This document shows, piece after piece, positions 6,847-15,694 of a stretch of 64,000 bases of DNA. The stretch is from contig DXEG01000060.1 in NCBI GenBank assembly GCA_019115125.1, positions 47,725-111,724 on the forward strand, in the 5' to 3' direction. The notes beneath the pieces were generated by a model, which was given only the letters and a program-made list of their open reading frames with translations, was not told where the DNA came from and did not search any database. The stretch comes from Candidatus Blautia faecipullorum (lineage in GTDB: Bacteria > Bacillota > Clostridia > Lachnospirales > Lachnospiraceae). Every line of letters begins with the position of its first letter. Within the stretch, counting starts at the first letter, position 1. Both the position numbers and the translations under genes were made by a program.

Positions 6847-9282
6847 CTATTCGCTGTACGATACGACAAAGGTTATCGTCCCCTTATATGTCCCTGCCAG
6901 AATGTTCGTTTCTGTCGGCTCCGCAAAGGAAATCATTACCGGTGTGTCCGTTTTCGTCTTGAACATGGCAACATTGTTACTGATATTTCCTAAGGTACTT
7001 CCATTCACCAACAGCGCAGACGTGATTGTGTGGTTTTCTGTATCGTTTTGTCTTATAAGGTTCAGATTACCGTCATTGTCCACGCCGCTGTTTTCTTTAA
7101 CTTTTACCGTAGCCGTTCCACCATAACCAACATCAAAGCTCTCCGACGGTTTCAGCTCTGCCTTACTTTCGCTGTTTCCCGCTTCTATTGGTGCAGCTGG
7201 AATCGTAATCGTATAATTTGCCGGACTGGTCGATACATTTTCTGTTTTCCCTTCGTCAGACTGTGCATGACTTGTGTAATTTCCTTTGTATCTGGCATAA
7301 ACGGTATATTTTGTACTGGAAGGTAAATCCCTAAATACGTTGCCGGTCTGCCAGTTTGCTCTGTCAAGGCTGTATTCCGCTCCGCCATAAGTATCTTTGT
7401 TTTCCAGTTCCTTTACCGTGATAGAGCTTGCGGTTGTACCTGCTATCGTTACTGTTGGCGTAGGAGCTTTGGGATAAAGAATCGTTCCACTGCCAGTCGG
7501 CGGATTTCCGGTAATTTTGCCGCCTTGCCGTAAGTCAATCGTCCCATTGTTTTCCAGACTCCCCAGATTGTTTATCGTTACGCCTTCTGGAATAGCAAGC
7601 GTTATGCCTTCTGGAATTTCCAGCGTATATTTGCTTGGAATTTCAAAGCTGATGTCAATGGTAATGGTTTTATTGGAATTTGCGGCGTAGACTTTGCCGC
7701 TCTTGTCCTGAAATATGACTCCGTTCCAATCGCTCGTATCGCTGTTATCTGAAATATTACTTACATAAGAATAAGCGAAAATCACTGCGTTGCCTCCAGC
7801 TTCAAATGTACCAGTCCCAGCATTACCGCCGCCGATACCCGATCCATTGCGAGCTTCTGCGTTGACCTTTCCACCGTTAATAGTGACATGACCTTTGAAC
7901 TCGCCGCGCCCACCGCCAATCGCCGCTCCATTACCACCATTATTGCTGCTGGCTGTGGCTGCATTGATATTACCGCCATTAATAGTAATATTTCCGCCAG
8001 AACTGCTATACCAGCCCCCAATACCTGCTCCCCACATCCAACCACCGATTGCATTTAAAGTATTGCCGTCGCTTTCTTTCGTTATAATCAGCGATGCTTC
8101 CTCTGATAGCTGTAATCCGGCCCTGTCATTTCCGCCTTTCAGAGTGCTCGTTCCCACAAGGGTTAAGTTGACCGTTGCATTGTTTTCAATAAAAAACGGA
8201 CTGGTTGACGTACTGCTTACATCAATATTTACGTTGTTCAATATGATATTGTGAGTACCCCCTGTCACAGTGATCGTGTTCGTGCTACTGCTTCCGGTGA
8301 TCGTATGACTGGAACAATTATTTCCGCAGCTATCATCAATCGTCACTGCACCCTCACTGATATTATAGTTGGTCTTGTTTGCCAGCGCATTTGCCATGCC
8401 ATTAAATACGTCAAACAGACTGTCAAAAATCTCTGCCCCGGTGATTTCCGCTTTCTGTTCGTCTGTCAGGGCGTTGTAGGCATCATAGGCTGTTTGCAGT
8501 TTCTCATAAACCGCCTGCTGTTCCTCTGCGGTCATATTCCGCAGTTCGTCCGCCGTGGGCAGCTCGTCAATCAGTTTTTGCACATTCCCATCGAAAAACT
8601 GCGCCGCATCAGATGGATCAGACGTTTCTGTACCCTTGCACAGGGTCCAATCTGCACTGCACACTGGACAATCGAGATTTACATTTTCCTCCTGGCAAAG
8701 CCCGGCGCAAACGCACGCATCCCCGCCCGGCTCAGGATTTTCCGGCTGCTCATCTTCCTCTGGCGTTTGGGCGCCTGATCCAAAATCGGAACCGATGTCC
8801 TGCGGGTGGCAGACCTCGCACACGTAGGTACAGGGCGTACCTTGGACAGCCGGTGCATAACCGCACTCGCTGTCGGCTTCGCCGCCATTCACCTTATGTT
8901 CATGCCTGCAGTTCAATTCTTTTTTGACACAGCCGCTTTCCTCGCTGCACACATGGGTACACCCGGTCGGCTCGGTCATGCCTGCGCCGGATGGGATGTC
9001 CGTATCGTCCGATTCGCTTTCTGTGGCCGGGTAACACTCCGGCGTATGCTCATGGATGCAGATTGTCACAGAGGTATAACATTCGTCCATATGTTCGTGG
9101 CTGCAGGGCGTTTCCCCGGATGCCTCTGTGTAGCCGCAGCTTTCATCATGCGCCGGATGGTGTTCGCACAGACCCGCCGCACCGCCGTACTCCGCACCCT
9201 CGGCAAAGGCTGCCGCGGGCGGCCCGGAGAACAGCAGGGCCCCGCAGAGCAGCAGACTTAATACTCGTTTCTTTGCTTTCAT
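6847..9282 (-). CDS. Large Cys/His-rich secreted surface protein (adhesin-like)
   Basis: The 811-aa protein has a signal peptide (KKRVLSLLLCGALLFSG), then about 170 residues dense in Cys and His in repeated CxHxH/HxxxC units (CEHHPAH, CSHEHMDEC, CIHEHTPEC, CRHEHKV), probably metal or disulfide stabilised. A helical linker follows (about 230-290), then a Gly/Asn-rich parallel-beta-helix-like region (NITINGGNINAATASSNNGG, AIGGG repeats) at about 305-500. A fibronectin-like stretch comes next (about 605-690), and the end is AGTYKGTITFVVS as in its neighbours. No LPXTG is present. It leads the surface operon. Adhesion is inferred from architecture. Confidence 0.7.
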   Translation of the reverse strand: MKAKKRVLSLLLCGALLFSGPPAAAFAEGAEYGGAAGLCEHHPAHDESCGYTEASGETPCSHEHMDECYTSVTICIHEHTPECYPATESESDDTDIPSGAGMTEPTGCTHVCSEESGCVKKELNCRHEHKVNGGEADSECGYAPAVQGTPCTYVCEVCHPQDIGSDFGSGAQTPEEDEQPENPEPGGDACVCAGLCQEENVNLDCPVCSADWTLCKGTETSDPSDAAQFFDGNVQKLIDELPTADELRNMTAEEQQAVYEKLQTAYDAYNALTDEQKAEITGAEIFDSLFDVFNGMANALANKTNYNISEGAVTIDDSCGNNCSSHTITGSSSTNTITVTGGTHNIILNNVNIDVSSTSTSPFFIENNATVNLTLVGTSTLKGGNDRAGLQLSEEASLIITKESDGNTLNAIGGWMWGAGIGGWYSSSGGNITINGGNINAATASSNNGGNGAAIGGGRGEFKGHVTINGGKVNAEARNGSGIGGGNAGTGTFEAGGNAVIFAYSYVSNISDNSDTSDWNGVIFQDKSGKVYAANSNKTITIDISFEIPSKYTLEIPEGITLAIPEGVTINNLGSLENNGTIDLRQGGKITGNPPTGSGTILYPKAPTPTVTIAGTTASSITVKELENKDTYGGAEYSLDRANWQTGNVFRDLPSSTKYTVYARYKGNYTSHAQSDEGKTENVSTSPANYTITIPAAPIEAGNSESKAELKPSESFDVGYGGTATVKVKENSGVDNDGNLNLIRQNDTENHTITSALLVNGSTLGNISNNVAMFKTKTDTPVMISFAEPTETNILAGTYKGTITFVVSYSE

Positions 9283-9325
9283 ATTTTTGTTTTCCTTCCG
9301 TTAAAATTCTCCCTGCAGGAGACAC

Positions 9326-9361
9326 AAAAAAGAGGGGCTTTCTGATTTACCCCCCCCCCTC
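9326..9361 (-). promoter_or_regulatory. Leader hairpin with slip-prone G-tract and T-run (possible attenuator)
   Basis: In the 5' leader of the large surface gene the RNA reads GAGGGG within a run of ten G (9350-9359 on the complement), a short loop, then CCCCTC and six U. This is shaped like an intrinsic terminator placed between promoter and start codon. Changes in G-run length could alter the hairpin. Confidence 0.4.
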
Positions 9362-9438
9362 CCAAAAATCTAAACTGTCCCCATAAAAATGGACACATTT
9401 CCTTTCTGAAACTTTCACATAATTAAGTTTATGTTTTG

Positions 9439-9467
9439 ATTGTACAGACCACCAAAAACGCTGTCAA
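9439..9467 (-). promoter_or_regulatory. Sigma-A promoter of the surface operon
   Basis: On the minus strand TTGACA (9462-9467) and TACAAT (9439-9444) are spaced by exactly 17 bp. Transcription would begin near 9431 and give a leader of about 150 nt before the ATG at 9282. Confidence 0.75.
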
Positions 9468-9517
9468 CGCAAAAATCTTCAATCAAATATATATCGTCTT
9501 AAATCGAATATTTTTTG

Positions 9518-9546
9518 TTGCACCATTTGGAAATGCAGATTATACT
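9518..9546 (+). promoter_or_regulatory. Promoter of the LytTR regulator gene
   Basis: TTGCAC (9518-9523) and TATACT (9541-9546) are spaced by 17 bp, ahead of the start at 9576. It is back to back with the surface-operon promoter, so one bound regulator could control both. Confidence 0.6.
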
Positions 9547-9575
9547 ATACTTAGATAAAAAAACGGGGTGATAAA

Positions 9576-10382
9576 ATGAAAAAACCAGCTATGGAAAATG
9601 TATTAGCCTTGACAAAGACACTGATCCACGAATACTGTGCAGGAAAGTACGAAAACTGGTTCGCACATCTTTCCACAAACAGTGTCTTTATTTGTACGGG
9701 AGAGGGCATGATTGTGGGAGCGAAGAATATTCAGGAGCGTCTGGGCGTTTACGCTAAGAAAAAGCGCGGAAAAATTTACCGGGAAGAATATTCCCTGATT
9801 CCCATTAATGACAAGACCGCTGTCGTTTTCGCGGAAGTCACTACAGGGCTGTCAGAAAATGATTTCCGTATTTTAAATTATTACACGTTTATTTATCAAC
9901 TCATAGGGAACGGGCCAAAAATCATTTATGAGCATACCTCTTATGAGTATTTTGATGAAAACAAACCAATGGATGAGCAGTCTCTTTCTATGGATCTGTA
10001 TACCTTTCAGTTTGTGAAACATCTTCTGCTTGATAACCCAAGGCAGGAACGGCTCTGTGTTACAACCGGAAACCAGACCTTGTTCCTTGATATGAACACC
10101 CTTTTATATGTGAAAGGAGACGGTCACGGTACCCAGCTCTACTGTATCGACAAAACCGTTTCCTGTGCGAAATCCATGCAGGAATTAAAAAAAGAGCTGT
10201 CTGACGATTTTTATCAGATTCACAGAAGCTATCTGATCAATATACGGTATCTCACTTCGTTATGCTGTTATGAGGCGGAGCTGATCTCCGGCGTAAAGAT
10301 ACCAATCCCTGCGGTAAACTACGGGAAAGTAAAAAAAGAGCTGGAAGAAAAGCTGGAGCGCTCTTTAAAGAAAACCAGATAA
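9576..10382 (+). CDS. LytTR-family regulator with NTF2/SnoaL-like N-terminal domain
   Basis: The 268-aa protein has an N-terminal half (about 5-130) with the look of an NTF2/SnoaL-like sensor fold (LIHEYCAGKYENWFAHLSTN, GAKNIQERLG) and a C-terminal LytTR DNA-binding domain (about 160-260; DMNTLLYVKGDGHGTQLYC, DDFYQIHRSYLINIRYLTSL). There is no receiver domain, so it is a one-component regulator. Being divergent from the surface operon with back-to-back promoters, it most likely controls that operon. The start at 9576 follows GGGGTG. Confidence 0.8.
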   Translation: MKKPAMENVLALTKTLIHEYCAGKYENWFAHLSTNSVFICTGEGMIVGAKNIQERLGVYAKKKRGKIYREEYSLIPINDKTAVVFAEVTTGLSENDFRILNYYTFIYQLIGNGPKIIYEHTSYEYFDENKPMDEQSLSMDLYTFQFVKHLLLDNPRQERLCVTTGNQTLFLDMNTLLYVKGDGHGTQLYCIDKTVSCAKSMQELKKELSDDFYQIHRSYLINIRYLTSLCCYEAELISGVKIPIPAVNYGKVKKELEEKLERSLKKTR

Positions 10383-10426
10383 TTTTACGAAAAGGGATAA
10401 TAATATAGAGTAATGTCCAATGAATG

Positions 10427-10449
10427 ATTCTATGTGAACCTTTCATAAG
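10427..10449. repeat. 23-bp exact repeat, copy 1
   Basis: This segment is identical over 23 bp to 43312-43334. Each copy lies just beyond the 3' end of a minus-strand gene. The origin is unknown. Confidence 0.6.
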
Positions 10450-10498
10450 TCAGGAACAACCACAGGAAAAACCTGCGGCTGTTCTGCATTTCAGTGAG

Positions 10499-11713
10499 TC
10501 AATTCCATTCCTTCTGCAAAAGGAAGTCCCGGATATTAAGGTGCTTAATCCCGTCCCGGCTCATGTCAAACTCGTCAAGTGTGACCACATACTTGGGGAA
10601 GTTGTCGCGTACCCGGTCATAGACGCCAAACTCACGGGCTATGGTATTTTCCGAGGCCAGCAGATACGCCACCTGGATATACAGCTTATTGCCCTGATCT
10701 TCACAAACAAAGTCAATCTCCTGGTCGCCGGCCTTGCCGACGGTCACGGTATAGCCCCGGCGCAGAAGCTCCATGTAGACGATGTTTTCCATAACCAGGT
10801 TAATATCCTTCATGTTGCCGCCGAACACCGCTTTCCGGACGCCATGATCGGCCACATAGTATTTCTCATTGACCGTGAGTATCTTTTTACCCTGCAAGTC
10901 CTGCCGCTTTACCTGATAAAAGAGAAATGCGTCTGTGCAGGCTCTGATATAACTCAATACAGTTTCCGGCGATACGGACCGCCCTTCGCTTTTCAGATAC
11001 TTGGAAATGGCCGTGGAGGAAAAGGTAGTTCCTATATTAGAAGTCACATAGGCAATGATCCGTTCCAGCAGGTCCACGTCCCGGATTTTGTTGCGCTTGA
11101 CGATATCTTTCAGCTCCACGGAGTTGAACAGGTCGCGCAGATATTGGCGGCTGGCCGTTTCCTCATAACGGAGGTTACTCAGGTAGGGCATACCGCCTGC
11201 TGTCAGATAATTGCTGAAACATTTGCGGGAATCTGTCTCCGGATAGATGGTACGGTACAGTTCCATAAACTCCCCGAAGGAGAATGGGTAAATCACAAAT
11301 TCCACATACCGTCCGGCCAGATAAGTGGCCAGCTCACCGGAGAGCAGCTTAGCATTGGATCCGGTAATATAAATATCGCAGTCCAGCTCCACCCGGAAGG
11401 AATTGATACATTTCTCCCAGTCCTTTACCTCCTGTATCTCGTCAAAGAAAAGATAGACTTTGCCCCCAATCTCCGAAGCCTGACGGATGATCTCATCATG
11501 GAGCGCCATGGCCGTACAGAGGCGGACATTGCTCATGTTTTCAAAGTTTATCGAGATAAACTGACGGCTGTCAATACCGGATGCACACAGTTCTTCTTTA
11601 ATCAGATCCAGCATGACCGACTTCCCGCTCCGGCGGATGCCGGTCAGAACTTTTACAAGATCGTTTCCGATAAACGGTCGGATTCGGCTCATATAGGTTT
11701 CTCGTTTAATCAT
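10499..11713 (-). CDS. AAA_14/DUF4143 ATPase
   Basis: The 404-aa protein has a Walker A GIRRSGKS near the start, a Walker B region VYLFFDEIQEVKDWEKCI, an Arg-containing ITGSNAKLLSGELATYLAGR (sensor region) and a C-terminal DUF4143 nuclease-like part (ENIVYMELLRRGYTVTVGK, EIDFVCED). These ATPases are widespread, often solitary, and of unknown function. The start at 11713 is chosen because GGGAGG lies nine bases upstream; an ATG two codons earlier is too close to it. It stands alone between the LytTR gene and the MerR remnant. Confidence 0.85.
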   Translation of the reverse strand: MIKRETYMSRIRPFIGNDLVKVLTGIRRSGKSVMLDLIKEELCASGIDSRQFISINFENMSNVRLCTAMALHDEIIRQASEIGGKVYLFFDEIQEVKDWEKCINSFRVELDCDIYITGSNAKLLSGELATYLAGRYVEFVIYPFSFGEFMELYRTIYPETDSRKCFSNYLTAGGMPYLSNLRYEETASRQYLRDLFNSVELKDIVKRNKIRDVDLLERIIAYVTSNIGTTFSSTAISKYLKSEGRSVSPETVLSYIRACTDAFLFYQVKRQDLQGKKILTVNEKYYVADHGVRKAVFGGNMKDINLVMENIVYMELLRRGYTVTVGKAGDQEIDFVCEDQGNKLYIQVAYLLASENTIAREFGVYDRVRDNFPKYVVTLDEFDMSRDGIKHLNIRDFLLQKEWN

Positions 11714-11916
11714 AATCATCAGCCTCCCTTCTGGAACTATTGCCATCATATCATGGGTATACTGGATTTTCAATAAGGCTGATTAAATTTTATCAGTTAT
11801 AACCGTTAAAATTAAAATTTCGACATAGTTTGACAGATATGAAGAAAAAATTCGGAACGTCTTGTTTTATTTCCGCAGATAGGGCATCGTACCCTGTTAA
11901 TATTCCTATTGAAACT

Positions 11917-12647
11917 TTATTTGTCACAATAAACAGAAATTGCCTGTCTTACAAACTCTGCTGTTCCTTCTCCGGCAAAACGGTCGATGTTTTTCTTAAA
12001 ACGCTCATCGCAGACATACATCTCGCCCAATTCCTTTAAAATTTCATTATTGCAGGTGTAAAAATTTTTATTGATATATAGAATTGTAAATCAGCCACTT
12101 TTTCCTGAACATCTTTGTCAGCAGGCGAAAGTTGTTTCATAGCCCCGAACTCAGCAAACAAGGACATCATTTCATGGGCAAATCTATCAAAGCTGTGCTT
12201 ACTTTGAGAAGCTGCTTTTTGTGCATACTCTTGGTATGCTTCGGAGTGTCCCCATTTTTCCTTAACCTCTGTCTTGTACTGCTTGATTTCATTCGTATCA
12301 AAAACTTCAAAATTCATTGTTTTTACTCCTTTACTCTGAATTTCACGGGCGAAGGAAATAAGCTCGCCTATATGCTTATATTGTAATTCTAAAAGTTTGA
12401 TTTGCTGTATTATTGCTTCTTCTTGATCAAAATCAGGACTATCAAGAATTACTTTAATTTCCTTCAGAGGGAATTGCAATTCACGAAACAATAATATATT
12501 TTGCAAACGGCTAAGGGCTGTATCGTCATACATACGATAGCCTGCCTCAGTTACTTTTGTAGGTTTCAAAAGACCAATAGCATCATAATAATGCAGTGTG
12601 CGCACACTGACACCTGTGAGTTTGCTGACTTCTTTTACTGTTCGCAT
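11917..12647 (-). pseudogene. MerR-family regulator with TipAS domain, frameshifted near its end
   Basis: Residues 1-70 form a MerR winged helix (TGVSVRTLHYYDAIGLL, EAGYRMYDD), followed by a dimerisation helix and a TipAS-type ligand-binding domain. After EKVADLQFYIS the frame runs into a stop at 12036, while the expected remainder (NFYTCNNEILKELGEMYVCD ... AISVYCDK) continues in another frame to TAA at 11917. A TA duplication in the TATATAT run near 12072-12080 explains the shift. TipAS regulators bind antibiotics and activate resistance genes, consistent with the acetyltransferase and pump next door. The truncated protein would lack about 45 residues. Confidence 0.75.
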
Positions 12648-12734
12648 TTTCATCACCCCTTCCGTGTAATGTCATTCTAAGCTATAACGCTGCGTCAGAG
12701 TCAATAGGGTTTTGCAATTTTTATTTTCACTAAA

Positions 12735-13367
12735 TTACCGCATCCTTTCAATTTCCTCTTGCAGATTTTTCAAAAACCTGCCTGCGTGGGCGCCGTCCAT
12801 CTGCGTGTGATGAAATTGAAAAGATATAGTCAGAAGTGCTTTGCTATTTTCTATACGGTACTTCCCCCAAATCATAAATGGGTTGTTAAAAATACCGCTG
12901 TTCATACCAACAGCACCGTCCAATTCGACATTGATAATGGCAGATGTACCGATAACCATATACTCATCGGACAGGTCGTGATCGCTGCAAGTGTCGTGTA
13001 CTTCTTTTGTGTATTTTAGATAATCAGCATTAAATTGTTCAAGGTCATCTATATACGCAATATCACAAGAGCTGACTTCTCCTTCCTTATTTGCAACAAT
13101 GGTATTAACGGCGATTTTATCATACTGCATCAGTTTGTTGCCGACAGGCAGCAAATAAAATTCTTTTATAGAAGCTGCCGCCTTTCCAATGCAAAAGTCA
13201 AGGAGCATATTAAATTTCATATCTCGATTTTTGCTTGCGGCAACTAACGGCATTACATCATAGGTTTTGAAAAAAGTAACCATCGGGTTAGGTGCTTTCA
13301 TCCAAAGATCAAACGCCGAAGATCTTGTAGTTTCTTTTGGGTTTATCTCTCTTACGCTCATCATCAT
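12735..13367 (-). CDS. CatA-like O-acetyltransferase
   Basis: The 210-aa protein matches the chloramphenicol acetyltransferase fold: FCIGKAAASIKEFYLLPVGN early, a TSAIINVELDGAVGMN mid region and the catalytic HHTQMDG (HHxxxDG) near residue 190. Such enzymes transfer acetyl from acetyl-CoA to a hydroxyl of the drug. The substrate is unproven, as CatA-like paralogues exist that do not confer chloramphenicol resistance. It sits with a MerR/TipAS regulator, a PadR regulator and a MATE pump in an AT-rich block, which suggests acquisition as a unit. Confidence 0.75.
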   Translation of the reverse strand: MMMSVREINPKETTRSSAFDLWMKAPNPMVTFFKTYDVMPLVAASKNRDMKFNMLLDFCIGKAAASIKEFYLLPVGNKLMQYDKIAVNTIVANKEGEVSSCDIAYIDDLEQFNADYLKYTKEVHDTCSDHDLSDEYMVIGTSAIINVELDGAVGMNSGIFNNPFMIWGKYRIENSKALLTISFQFHHTQMDGAHAGRFLKNLQEEIERMR

Positions 13368-13425
13368 TCCCTTTCAATACTAATTGCTGTTTTATTTGCC
13401 ATACGAAATTCCCCTTTCCAGAAAT

Positions 13426-13959
13426 TCATCGTATCAAAAAATTGCTTCTTAAAGAAACGATCCATTCCTCTATAGCCCCCGCTAGTATATATTGCTGTTG
13501 TAAAACTGCCATCCCAGTCGCAGGAATATCATTATCACTATTTTTTAAGGCGATGTTTTCTTCCAGATATGTTTTTAATACCACCATACTGTTCTCAATA
13601 TTATCCAAACATTCTTGTTGTTTTTCTTTTGGCATACTGTCCAGATTCACGATGACAGCATTAAAATCTAAAAAAATATTGATAGGTTTACAGGATATTT
13701 CAACCATCAGTTTTTCAAATTGCTGTTTCCCTTTTTCAGTCAGGGAATAAACTGACTTCTCTGGCATTTTACCCTCTTTTTCAATATGACTTAAAATATA
13801 TCCCTTTTCCTCCAACTGAATAACTTTCTTATAAATCGAAGGTGTGCTGATTTTCACCCACTTTGAAATATTTCGGTACTCTACCAACTTTTGAATGTCA
13901 TACGCACTCATAGGTTTTTTCTTTAATATTCCCAAAACTATCAAGTCAATGGTCGCCAT
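13426..13959 (-). CDS. PadR-family transcriptional regulator
   Basis: The 177-aa protein has the PadR winged helix (VLGILKKKPMSAYDIQKLVE, STPSIYKKVIQLEEKGYI, YSLTEKGKQQFEKL) and a C-terminal helical dimerisation domain. AAAGGAGGAAA precedes the start. It is divergent from the MATE transporter, and two inverted repeats overlap the pump promoter, so it most likely represses the pump and its own gene until a drug binds. Confidence 0.85.
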   Translation of the reverse strand: MATIDLIVLGILKKKPMSAYDIQKLVEYRNISKWVKISTPSIYKKVIQLEEKGYILSHIEKEGKMPEKSVYSLTEKGKQQFEKLMVEISCKPINIFLDFNAVIVNLDSMPKEKQQECLDNIENSMVVLKTYLEENIALKNSDNDIPATGMAVLQQQYILAGAIEEWIVSLRSNFLIR

Positions 13960-13981
13960 ATCAATTTCCTCCTTTACTATC

Positions 13982-14043
13982 TTGACAACTACTATAAATT
14001 ATAGTAGAATACCCTTTGCGTTGCAATTACTATATTTTATAGT
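13982..14043 (+). promoter_or_regulatory. MATE promoter with two operator dyads
   Basis: TTGACA (13982-13987) and TAGAAT (14005-14010) are spaced by 17 bp. A perfect 9-bp dyad (CTACTATAA and its complement, one-base centre, 13989-14007) fills the spacer and touches the -10. A second dyad (ACTATA/TATAGT, 14029-14043) lies downstream. Both share an ACTATA half-site, as expected for PadR binding that blocks RNA polymerase. Confidence 0.7.
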
Positions 14044-14087
14044 GATATAAATTATTGTATTTGTCAAGTGAAAGGAGAAACAACACT

Positions 14088-15473
14088 ATGAACAATCAAA
14101 ACAAAAAATTGGAGTTACTGGGCAATGCTCCAATTCCAAAAGCCCTTTTAGCTATGGGCATTCCAACAATGATCGGTATGCTCATCAATGCCTTATACAA
14201 TCTTGTTGACGCCTATTTTGTAGGCGGCTTAGGCGAAAGTCAAATGGCTGCTATCTCGGTTGTATATCCGCTTGGTCAAGTAGTTGTCGGCTTGGGATTG
14301 CTGTTCGGCAATGGAGCAGCATCCTACATTTCCCGATTGTTAGGGCAAAAAAACAGAGAACAGGCGAATAAAGTAGCAAGCACCGCGCTGTATAGCAGTC
14401 TTGTTGTCGGTGCAATTATAATAGCTCTGTCAATCATATTTTTAAAACCTGTTTTAAGACTTTTAGGTGCAACGGACAGCATTCTTCCTTATGCTGCTGC
14501 CTATGCGGATATTTACATCGTTTCCTGCATTTTCAATGTATTTAATGTAACGATGAACAACATCGTAACAAGTGAAGGAGCAGCGAAAACTACAATGTGT
14601 GCTTTGCTGTTAGGAGCTGTCCTTAATATTGGGTTAGACCCGCTGTTTATATATACTTTCCATTTAGGCGTTGCAGGAGCAGCTATTGCAACAGCAATTT
14701 CACAGGTGGTATCTACTCTTGTATATCTGCTCTATATCCTAAGAAAAAAAAGCGCCTTTCAATTCAAAATAACAGACTGTACCTTTTCTAAAGAAGTACT
14801 CTCTGAAATTTTTAAAATCGGTATTCCAACGCTTGTGTTTCAATTATTGACAAGCATTTCTATCTCTTTGATAAACAATGCCGCAGGCGGTTACGGTGAC
14901 GCAGCCATAGCAGGAATGGGTGTTGTTACCCGACTTGTATCTATGGGCAGCTTAACTGTATTCGGTTTCATTAAAGGCTTTCAACCGATTGCAGGATACA
15001 GTTATGGGGCAAAGAAATTTGACCGTCTGCGTAACGCAATCAAAACCTCTATTTTATGGTCAACCATTTTCTGCGTAGTTGCAGGTTTATTATTCAGCCT
15101 GTTTTCTACAACTATCGTTTCACAATTCACAACTGGAAACGCAGAAATGATTAACATCGGAGCTTCCTCTTTAAAAGTAAATGGTCTTACCTTTATGTTG
15201 TTTGGATTTTATACAGTATATTCCTCTTTGTTCCTTGCTCTGGGAAAAGGAAAAGAGGGATTTATTCTTGGAGCCTGCCGACAAGGTATCTGCTTTATTC
15301 CCGTTATCTTGATCTTGCCATTCGTATGGGGATTAAACGGCATTTTATACGCACAACCGATTGCTGATGTACTATCTGCACTTATCACGATATTTATGGC
15401 AATTTCATTGCACAAAAAACTAACTACTGTGGAGCAAATAAAAGAAACATCTTGTCTACCCTGCAGCAGATAA
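14088..15473 (+). CDS. MATE-family multidrug efflux transporter
   Basis: The 461-aa membrane protein has twelve predicted helices in two halves and MATE signatures (IPTMIGMLINALYNLVDAYF, GLLFGNGAASYISRLLGQK, FGFIKGFQPIAGYSYGAKKF). MATE proteins expel cationic drugs using Na+ or H+ gradients. The ATG at 14088 follows AAAGGAGAAA. It is divergent from padR and most likely under PadR control. Confidence 0.9.
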   Translation: MNNQNKKLELLGNAPIPKALLAMGIPTMIGMLINALYNLVDAYFVGGLGESQMAAISVVYPLGQVVVGLGLLFGNGAASYISRLLGQKNREQANKVASTALYSSLVVGAIIIALSIIFLKPVLRLLGATDSILPYAAAYADIYIVSCIFNVFNVTMNNIVTSEGAAKTTMCALLLGAVLNIGLDPLFIYTFHLGVAGAAIATAISQVVSTLVYLLYILRKKSAFQFKITDCTFSKEVLSEIFKIGIPTLVFQLLTSISISLINNAAGGYGDAAIAGMGVVTRLVSMGSLTVFGFIKGFQPIAGYSYGAKKFDRLRNAIKTSILWSTIFCVVAGLLFSLFSTTIVSQFTTGNAEMINIGASSLKVNGLTFMLFGFYTVYSSLFLALGKGKEGFILGACRQGICFIPVILILPFVWGLNGILYAQPIADVLSALITIFMAISLHKKLTTVEQIKETSCLPCSR

Positions 15474-15546
15474 AAAAATTAAGCGCAGCATTACAAACAG
15501 AGCCGATGAACTGAGAACTATCACTAACGCTGACAGACAAGTTCGC

Positions 15547-15594
15547 AAACAGAGAGTTTATCACTTTTCAAAGTGGATTGGCTCTCTGTTTTTC
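15547..15594 (+). terminator. Terminator of the MATE gene
   Basis: AAACAGAGAG (15547-15556) pairs with CTCTCTGTTT (15582-15591), followed by T residues. It lies 73 bp after the stop codon. Confidence 0.7.
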
Positions 15595-15694
15595 TATCTC
15601 TCCATTGTTACGCAGTAGAACCTCATTTTTGAATGTCCAAATATAAAACCTCTACCCTTGATATTTTCGTGTCTGTAATCAATCATGCGGCACT

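Noticed and set aside
10424-11776. 450-codon plus-strand frame opposite the AAA_14/DUF4143 ATPase
   Set aside because: The minus strand has clear Walker motifs and a ribosome site; the plus-strand protein has no recognisable features.
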